Notes under the pieces: generated by a model
What the model saw: only the letters and a program-made list of their open reading frames with translations
What the model was told of the DNA's origin: nothing
Database searches by the model: none
NCBI GenBank assembly: GCA_963737225.1
Contig: CAVTSA010000010.1
Span: forward strand, 1-64,000
Origin: CAVTSA01 sp963737225
Lineage (GTDB): Bacteria > Chloroflexota > Dormibacteria > Dormibacterales > Dormibacteraceae
DNA: 64,000 bases
Direction of reading: 5' to 3'
Made by a program: the position numbers and the translations under genes
Part shown: in pieces, positions 58,809 through 64,000 of the stretch
Layout of the letters: every line of letters begins with the position of its first letter
Position numbering within the stretch: the first letter of the stretch is position 1

Positions 58809-61067
58809 TCAGGCGGCAGCCCGCGAGCGACCTGGACGCAGCCGCCGACGCACGGCCGCCCGCAGCAGATACAGGCGGATGATCCCCCACCCCTCTGCCG
58901 CAGATGTGGACTGTGGCCCGGTCCCGGGTGGAGCGTAGGCCGCGATCGTCACCTGGTCGGCCAGGGCCTGCGCCGCCGGGGCCAGCGCCGGCACCGCCCG
59001 CCCCAATCGCAGGCCGAACTCGCGGGGCGACTCGGCCGGCTCCGCCGGGATGCCGGCCAGCTGTGCCAGCCGCCGCGTGCGGCGCCAGGTCGCGGCCAGG
59101 GTCCGCGGTCGCAGCCACCGGACGGACAGCACCAGGGCCACCAGGAGGAGGACCCCGAGACCGCCAAGCACCGGCCACATCCACGGGAACCGGGCGTGCT
59201 TTGCCGAGTGCTGGGCGCCGGCTCCCAAACCATGGGTGAGTTGGCCACGCCCTGCGATCGGGTTGTTTCCGCCGATCCCGCTGGTCGCGGCGCCCGAGCC
59301 ACAGATGTCGCTCGGGCAGGTGGCGGCGGTCCCACCGCGCGGGATCGTCCCGTACCCCGTCTGGGGCGTCGGCTCGTAGGAGATCCAGCCGTAGCCCGGG
59401 AAGTACACCTCAGGCCAGGTGTGGGCATCCGAGGCCCGGACCACGAATCGCCCGGTCGACGGGTTGAAGGTTCCAGGGCCGAACCCGTTGGCGAGGATGA
59501 CCGGGATCCCCAGGGATCGGAGCATGTCGGCCATCGCGGTCGCGAAATACACGCAGTAGCCGCCCGTCTGATGGTCCAGGAACGCCTCGAGAGGATCCTC
59601 TCCCTGCGGCACCGGCCGGGGTGTCAGCGTGTAGGTGTAGTTCTCGCGCAGGTAGTTCTGAATCGCGGTCGCCTCGTCGTAGGGGTCCGGCTGCGCCACG
59701 GCGATCGCCCGCAGCGCCAGCGTGTGGATCTTGTTCAGCACCGCGCGCGGCAGGTAGGCGGTGTCGAGAGACTGTGCGTAGCGCTTGGCCCAGGTCGGAT
59801 ACACGGTCCCCGCCCGGGCCAGCTGCGCCGCCGTCGCCGTCGAACCGGCCACCGTCACCTGGTACCGCTGCGGGACCCCGTCCGCGTCCTCCGCCTGGTC
59901 GACGGCGACCACGTTCTCCGGGGCGACGCCGTAGCGGACCTGGAGCTCGGTGGGGATGGTCGCCTGCTCCAGCTGCCCCGGGTAGAAGATCGTCCGCGGG
60001 CTGACTTGCTGCGGCTTCCGCATCGTGACCTGGAACTGCGTGGCCAGCTGCTGCTGCGCCGGGACCTCCCAGGGCAGCTGCGTGTTCTTGCCCAGCACCC
60101 CGGTGTCGTCGCTCCCGTCGGTCGGGACCCAGGCGCCGTCGGCGGGGTTGCTCGCGGTGTCCCCGGCGAAGTAGTAGGGGCCCGGGAAGGAGAGGTTGCT
60201 GGAGTAGGTGAACACGATCTGGTTCGACTTCTGCAGCGGGCCGAGCAGGCGCACCACCCGGCTGTATCCGATCATGGTTCCGGTGCTCGGTTCGGCGCCC
60301 GCCTCGCCGGACGCGGTCTGCCCGGGGTTGTTGCCGGGAAAGAGCGTGTTCTGGAGCGCCAGCGTGCGGTCCACGGTGGAGACCGGAGGTGCGAGCGCGG
60401 TGACAGCGAGGACCAGGACGCTCACTGCCACGCCCATCTCCCAGAAGTTCCATCGCACGTCGTCGTGGAGCCAGACGCCGCGGCTGCGGGCGCCACCGAC
60501 CGAGCGCTCGTAGCTCGTGATGAGGAGCAGCGCGCAGCAGCAGACGACCAGACCCAGCACGTACGTCGCCTGGTCCGCCGGCACGTTGAGGACGTCGGTG
60601 AAGATGATCGCCACCGACGGCACCATCGCGATCAGCGGACGCCGAGCCCGGATCGCGAACCAGCCCAGCCACGCCGCGGTGCCCCAGAACGCGAGAAAGA
60701 ACAGGAAATCCGGGGCGGTCGTGTCGCCCGCGGTGCCGGCCTGGATCATCCGAAGCATCCCGTGCAGCTCGCGGAGGCTGTGCGAGGGCGCCTGCCAGGG
60801 GTCCCACCCGGCAGCCATCAGCGAGACCGCGATCCCCGCCAGGAGCGACAGAGGGAGCGCCCAGCGCAGCCGCAGCTTGCTGAGTGCCAGCCCGGCGACG
60901 GTGAGCCCGCCGAGGAAGGCGACGGTGGGCAGACCCGACAGCCCCAGGATGTACGCCGCGGTCGCCGCCGACCCGGCCGTGATCGCCGCCAGCAGGATTG
61001 CGGCCCCCGCGATCGCGAGCCGGCCCGCCGGACGGGCGGGCACGGCCTCAGACGAAACGGACCGCAT
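58809..61067 (-). CDS. Transglutaminase-like membrane protein (TgpA/DUF3488 type)
   Basis: 752 aa. About six N-terminal helices (LAIAGAAILLAAITAGSAAT onwards; ALLLITSYERSVGG), a large extracytoplasmic part with a transglutaminase core and a final helix (PVLGGLGVLLLVALVLSVRW) followed by a DUF4129-like tail. Catalytic Cys in HQTGGYCVYFATAMADMLRS, His in RASDAHTWPEVYFPGYGWI, acid in SYEPTPQTG region. It forms the classic cluster with DUF58 and MoxR genes. Overlaps the DUF58 gene by 20 nt. Role in envelope or protein processing is inferred from the family. Confidence 0.93.
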   Translation of the reverse strand: MRSVSSEAVPARPAGRLAIAGAAILLAAITAGSAATAAYILGLSGLPTVAFLGGLTVAGLALSKLRLRWALPLSLLAGIAVSLMAAGWDPWQAPSHSLRELHGMLRMIQAGTAGDTTAPDFLFFLAFWGTAAWLGWFAIRARRPLIAMVPSVAIIFTDVLNVPADQATYVLGLVVCCCALLLITSYERSVGGARSRGVWLHDDVRWNFWEMGVAVSVLVLAVTALAPPVSTVDRTLALQNTLFPGNNPGQTASGEAGAEPSTGTMIGYSRVVRLLGPLQKSNQIVFTYSSNLSFPGPYYFAGDTASNPADGAWVPTDGSDDTGVLGKNTQLPWEVPAQQQLATQFQVTMRKPQQVSPRTIFYPGQLEQATIPTELQVRYGVAPENVVAVDQAEDADGVPQRYQVTVAGSTATAAQLARAGTVYPTWAKRYAQSLDTAYLPRAVLNKIHTLALRAIAVAQPDPYDEATAIQNYLRENYTYTLTPRPVPQGEDPLEAFLDHQTGGYCVYFATAMADMLRSLGIPVILANGFGPGTFNPSTGRFVVRASDAHTWPEVYFPGYGWISYEPTPQTGYGTIPRGGTAATCPSDICGSGAATSGIGGNNPIAGRGQLTHGLGAGAQHSAKHARFPWMWPVLGGLGVLLLVALVLSVRWLRPRTLAATWRRTRRLAQLAGIPAEPAESPREFGLRLGRAVPALAPAAQALADQVTIAAYAPPGTGPQSTSAAEGWGIIRLYLLRAAVRRRLRPGRSRAAA

Positions 61068-62238
61068 CGCGCGTCCTCACCAGCCGGCTCAGGTCCTGAC
61101 CCCGGCGCACCACATAGAGCTCGACGTCGGCGCCGAGGTCGAAACCGCGGTCGGGCTCCGGCGCGCCGAACGTCGCGGCGTCGATATAGAACGCGATCAG
61201 CGCACCACCCCGCTCGCGGACCGTGCGCGCGGCGGCGATCCAGGTGCCGCTGGTGCTGGGGGTAACCACCACCACCGCCCGCCGGTCGAGCTGGCGGAGC
61301 TGTTCCCAGACCCGCGACTCGCCGAGCGGGCGCGAGCCATTGGCCTCCGCCAGCGCGAGGTAGTCCATCAGGACGCGCTCGGAGTGCGCGCCGCTCACCG
61401 TGTCGAGCACCGTGCCCCGGGCGTCGTTGGCGATCAGGCCCACCCGCCGTCCACGCTTCAGGATCTGCGCCGCGACCGAGGCGGCCACGGTGACCGCGGT
61501 GTCCTCGGTGGAGTTGCCGGGCTGCCCCCAGTGCGCCTTCCGTTCCAGGTCCAGCACCAGCCAGACGTCCGCGGTCATCGGCTGCTCGAAGGTCTTCGAC
61601 ATCAGGCGGCCGTGCCGGTACGAGAGCCGCCAGTGGATGCGGCTCATGGCGTCGCCGGGTGCGTACTCCCGGACGCCGCCCGCCTCCGGGGGATAGTCGG
61701 CCCAGCTGCCGAGCCGCTCGGCCAGCCCGGAGTGGTGGGCGGCCGGAAGGGCAAGCTGCGGCAGCTGAGACACGCGGGGCCGGACCAGCAGCGAGCGCCG
61801 GCCCTCGAAGCGGGTTTCCGACGACCAGATCCCGAACGGGTCCCGCGCCACGATCGAGGTCGGCCCGACCCCCACCCAGCCGCGCTTGAGGTGGATCCCC
61901 TGCGCCACCCAGCTCACCCGCTCGCGGCCCAGCGAGACGACGCGTCCCGGATGGTAGCCGGGAATGGTGCCGTGGTCGACGACCTCGATCCAGGGGGCGG
62001 GGAGCGGGCCGCGGCGACGGACCACGAACCGCTCCTCGAACGGCTCGCCGACCACCGCCACGCCCTCCTGCAGATGGCGCTCGAGCCGGACGCTGCGGGC
62101 CGCCAGGATCGACCACAGAACCGCGATCGCGAAGAGCGCGATCAGCGCGTAGGCAAGGGCGTACGCCTCTCGGACGCCGGTCGAATAGGCGAGCAGGAAG
62201 AGGCCGATCAGCACCGCGACCAGGGCCGCCCGCAGCAT
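61048..62238 (-). CDS. DUF58-domain membrane protein
   Basis: 396 aa. Two N-terminal membrane helices (VAVLIGLFLLAYSTGVREAY and ALIALFAIAVLWSIL), a beta-rich middle, and the DUF58 signature GGVREYAPGDAMSRIHWRLS followed by a vWA-like domain with DVWLVLDLERKAHW. The vWA metal motif is only partly kept. DUF58 proteins act as adaptors or chaperone targets of MoxR ATPases. Lies 17 bp after moxR. Confidence 0.93.
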   Translation of the reverse strand: MLRAALVAVLIGLFLLAYSTGVREAYALAYALIALFAIAVLWSILAARSVRLERHLQEGVAVVGEPFEERFVVRRRGPLPAPWIEVVDHGTIPGYHPGRVVSLGRERVSWVAQGIHLKRGWVGVGPTSIVARDPFGIWSSETRFEGRRSLLVRPRVSQLPQLALPAAHHSGLAERLGSWADYPPEAGGVREYAPGDAMSRIHWRLSYRHGRLMSKTFEQPMTADVWLVLDLERKAHWGQPGNSTEDTAVTVAASVAAQILKRGRRVGLIANDARGTVLDTVSGAHSERVLMDYLALAEANGSRPLGESRVWEQLRQLDRRAVVVVTPSTSGTWIAAARTVRERGGALIAFYIDAATFGAPEPDRGFDLGADVELYVVRRGQDLSRLVRTRDAVRFV

Positions 62239-62255
62239 CGCGCCTGCTCCTCCCC

Positions 62256-63224
62256 CTAAGCGTCGGTCAGCTGCGGCACCGGCTCCTTGAGCACGATCCC
62301 GTGCAGGATCTTCGAGGCCGTCGTGCCCTGAAGGTCGGCGTTGGGCCGGAGGATCAGCCGGTGCGCGAGGACCGGTTCGGCCAGGTCCTTGATGTCCTCG
62401 GGGATGACGTAGGTCCTCCCGTCCATCGCCGCCCGCGCCTGGGCCGCGTGGTAGAGGTGCAGCGTCCCTCGCGTCGAAGCGCCGAGCGCCACGTCGGTGT
62501 GGAAGCGGGTGGCGGAGACCAGCCGCACCAGGTACTCCCGGAGGGAGTGGGCCACGTGGACGTCGGCCACCGCTTCCTGCGCCTGGCTCAGCTCGTCCGG
62601 GGAGATCACCGGCTGGAGCTCACGGAGCGGCGCGTCGACCTTGCTCTTGCCGAGCAGCGCGGTCTCTTCCCGCAGGTCCAGGTAGCCCAGCCGCACCCGC
62701 ATGAAGAAGCGGTCCAGCTGGGCCTCGGGCAGGGGAAAGGTGCCCGCGTACTCGATCGGGTTCTGGGTCGCCAGCACCATGAACGGCCGCGGCAGGTCAC
62801 GGGTGTCGCCGTCGACCGTGACCGTCTGCTCCTCCATCGCCTCCAGCAGCGCCGCCTGCGTCTTCGGTGTCGCCCGGTTGATCTCGTCGGCGAGAACGAT
62901 CTGGGCGAACACGGGGCCCGCCAGGAACTCGAACTCCTGCAGCTTCTGGTTGAAGGCGCGCACCCCGGTGATGTCACTGGGCAGGAGGTCGGGGGTGAAC
63001 TGGACGCGCTGGAAACTGCAGTCGAGCGACCGCGCGAGCGCCTTGGCCAGCATCGTCTTGCCCACGCCGGGCACGTCCTCGATCAGCAGGTGACCGCGGC
63101 AGAGCAGGGTGATCAGGCACTGCCGGACCTCCGGGTCCTTCCCCACGACCGCCCGGCGGACGTTCTCGAGGACCGGTTCGACCACCCGCCGCACGCTCTC
63201 GACCGCCTCCTCCTCGACCCTCAC
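62256..63224 (-). CDS. MoxR-family AAA+ ATPase
   Basis: 322 aa from GTG 63224, which has GGAGGGG upstream; the longer frame to 63365 crosses the 39-nt repeat and is rejected. AAA_3 signatures: Walker A LLIEDVPGVGKTMLAKALAR, QFTPDLLPSDITGVRAFNQK, Walker B FAQIVLADEINRATPKTQAA, LEAMEEQTVTVDGDTRDLPR, sensor 1 FMVLATQNPIEYAGTFPLPE and arginine finger AQLDRFFMRV. First gene of the MoxR-DUF58-transglutaminase cluster. Confidence 0.96.
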   Translation of the reverse strand: MRVEEEAVESVRRVVEPVLENVRRAVVGKDPEVRQCLITLLCRGHLLIEDVPGVGKTMLAKALARSLDCSFQRVQFTPDLLPSDITGVRAFNQKLQEFEFLAGPVFAQIVLADEINRATPKTQAALLEAMEEQTVTVDGDTRDLPRPFMVLATQNPIEYAGTFPLPEAQLDRFFMRVRLGYLDLREETALLGKSKVDAPLRELQPVISPDELSQAQEAVADVHVAHSLREYLVRLVSATRFHTDVALGASTRGTLHLYHAAQARAAMDGRTYVIPEDIKDLAEPVLAHRLILRPNADLQGTTASKILHGIVLKEPVPQLTDA

Positions 63225-63324
63225 CTGGACCCCTCCGTGGCTGGCGGAAGCGTGATCGAGCACATGGTGGAACAACCAGCCTACGAGTGGCCGCCGCGCC
63301 GCACAATGGGGCGCGTGCCGACCG

Positions 63325-63363
63325 CCCCACGAAACTCCTCGGGCGTCGTTTCGCGGGGACCCC
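63325..63363 (+). repeat. 39-nt start-proximal repeat, copy 2
   Basis: CCCCACGAAACTCC, 8 variable nt, CGTTTCGCG, GGGACCCC, abutting ATG 63364. It is 34 of 39 identical to the copy at 48960-48998, and in the same orientation relative to its downstream gene. Confidence 0.8.
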
Positions 63364-64000
63364 ATGGTGGAGCCTATCGCGCCCCGTTACGGCGAGGCGG
63401 CGCTGGCGGACCTGGTGCCGTCGATGCTGGCGGCGCTGGGAGTCCCGGGCTTCGTCAACTCCCTCGCGATCGGACCCGCGCGGCAGGCGGTGCTGCTGGT
63501 CGCCGACGGCCTCGGTTTCGAGCTCATCCGCCGTCACGCGGAGCTGGCTCCCTTTCTGAGCCGGGCGCTGGCGGCGTCCAGGCCGCTGACGACCGGGTTC
63601 CCCTCCACCACCTCGGTCAGCCTGAGCTCGATCGGGACCGGGCTTCCACCCGGGCAGCACGGGGTGGTCGGCTACACGATGGCCCTCCCGCAGCTGCCGC
63701 GCGCGATGAACACGCTGCAGTGGGCGCTACACGGACGGCCGGCCGACGACCTGCGAGAGGTCGTGGTTCCGGAGACCTTCTTCAAGGGACCGACGGCCTT
63801 CGAGCGAGCGGTCGCCGCCGGCGTCTCCGTCGACCTGGTGGGCCCGGTGGAGCTGGCGCACACCGGGCTCTCCCGATCCACGCTCCGGGGTGGCCGCTAC
63901 CGTGGCACCCGCGGCGGGCGGGCCCTGGTCGACGACGCGGTCGCCGCGCTCCGGGAGCCCGGACCGCGGGGCGCGTTCGTCTACGCCTACCACCCCACGC
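63364..64000 (+). CDS. Alkaline-phosphatase-superfamily phosphodiesterase, N-terminal part (truncated by window edge)
   Basis: The frame from ATG 63364 stays open to the right edge (212 codons visible). It has the type I phosphodiesterase/nucleotide pyrophosphatase signatures: QAVLLVADGLGFELIRRHAE, with the metal-binding Asp in VADGLG, and TTGFPSTTSVSLSSIGTGLP, with the nucleophile Thr region, then PPGQHGVVGYTM. Members cleave phosphodiesters, nucleotide pyrophosphates or phosphonoacetate. The start codon abuts a 39-nt repeat, and GGGGA just upstream could serve as Shine-Dalgarno. The C-terminal metal ligands lie outside the window. Confidence 0.85.
   Translation, partial: MVEPIAPRYGEAALADLVPSMLAALGVPGFVNSLAIGPARQAVLLVADGLGFELIRRHAELAPFLSRALAASRPLTTGFPSTTSVSLSSIGTGLPPGQHGVVGYTMALPQLPRAMNTLQWALHGRPADDLREVVVPETFFKGPTAFERAVAAGVSVDLVGPVELAHTGLSRSTLRGGRYRGTRGGRALVDDAVAALREPGPRGAFVYAYHPT

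Noticed and set aside
1..64000. CRISPR arrays, prophage or plasmid replication genes
   Set aside because: No regularly spaced direct repeats, phage structural genes or replication initiators were seen.

Overview
The window is 64 kb of very GC-rich DNA, around 70% G+C by eye. Genes are densely packed, starts frequently overlap the preceding stop (ATGA/GTGA), and many first genes of operons look leaderless: a TANNNT-type -10 hexamer sits only 6-7 nt before the start codon. An archaeal-type ATP-dependent DNA ligase, a split FAS1/MaoC-like dehydratase pair, a TIGR03560-like luciferase-type oxidoreductase, MMPL, a Dps-like ferritin and a tRNA with an encoded CCA suggest a high-GC Terrabacteria lineage (Actinobacteriota, or a neighbour such as Dormibacterota/Chloroflexota). 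I cannot fix the genus. No rRNA, CRISPR array, prophage or plasmid functions were seen.

Layout. 1-3.9 kb: accessory-looking end with a truncated LuxR regulator, a frameshifted cation-efflux remnant, an mntP gene split by an IS3-family element that is itself broken, then a CAU-anticodon tRNA. 4-9.6 kb: dienelactone hydrolase, an unknown translationally coupled three-gene set with a degenerate ParA/MinD-like protein, and a MarR-MFS efflux pair with a palindromic operator. 9.6-19.7 kb: glycerol/dihydroxyacetone module. Enzyme I and HPr feed DhaM, which serves DhaK-DhaL; glpK and glpABC accompany them (glpC is frameshifted). 19.7-25.4 kb: DNA ligase, then glycolate-oxidase-like glcDEF. 25.4-26.3 kb: a toxin-antitoxin pair bracketed by two 60-nt hairpin repeats. 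26.3-32.3 kb: galT-galK-GH2 (frameshifted)-small membrane protein-ycaQ operon. 32.4-32.7 kb: gene-free, promoter- and terminator-bounded RNA candidate. 32.7-39.3 kb: thioesterase, Dps, CocE-like hydrolase, two spermidine-synthase-like membrane proteins, DnaJ, metallophosphoesterase. 39.3-39.8 kb: G-tract-rich gene-free stretch.

39.8-46.2 kb: DUF4097-like and DUF2089-like genes, a LeuB-like dehydrogenase, an aminotransferase and MutS2. 46.2-52.9 kb: amine oxidase (frameshifted), GNAT, a beta-oxidation-like run (acyl-CoA dehydrogenase, SDR, enoyl-CoA hydratase), a flavin monooxygenase and a small membrane protein. 52.9-58.7 kb: an MMPL exporter with a coupled histidine kinase/NarL-type regulator, and a luciferase-type oxidoreductase with two dehydratase subunits. 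58.8-63.2 kb: the classic MoxR-DUF58-transglutaminase cluster. The right edge carries a truncated alkaline-phosphatase-superfamily gene.

The least expected signals are non-coding. One is a paired-palindrome family (TTTC-N4-GAAA twice, exactly 42 bp apart, with ATAG 10 nt before the second site) in three copies. Others are the 60-nt repeats around the TA cassette, a 39-nt repeat sitting directly upstream of two unrelated start codons, and the structured RNA candidate at 32.4 kb. Several genes carry small indels, two of them in short C/G runs. These may be real decay or assembly errors, and read-level data would be needed to decide.
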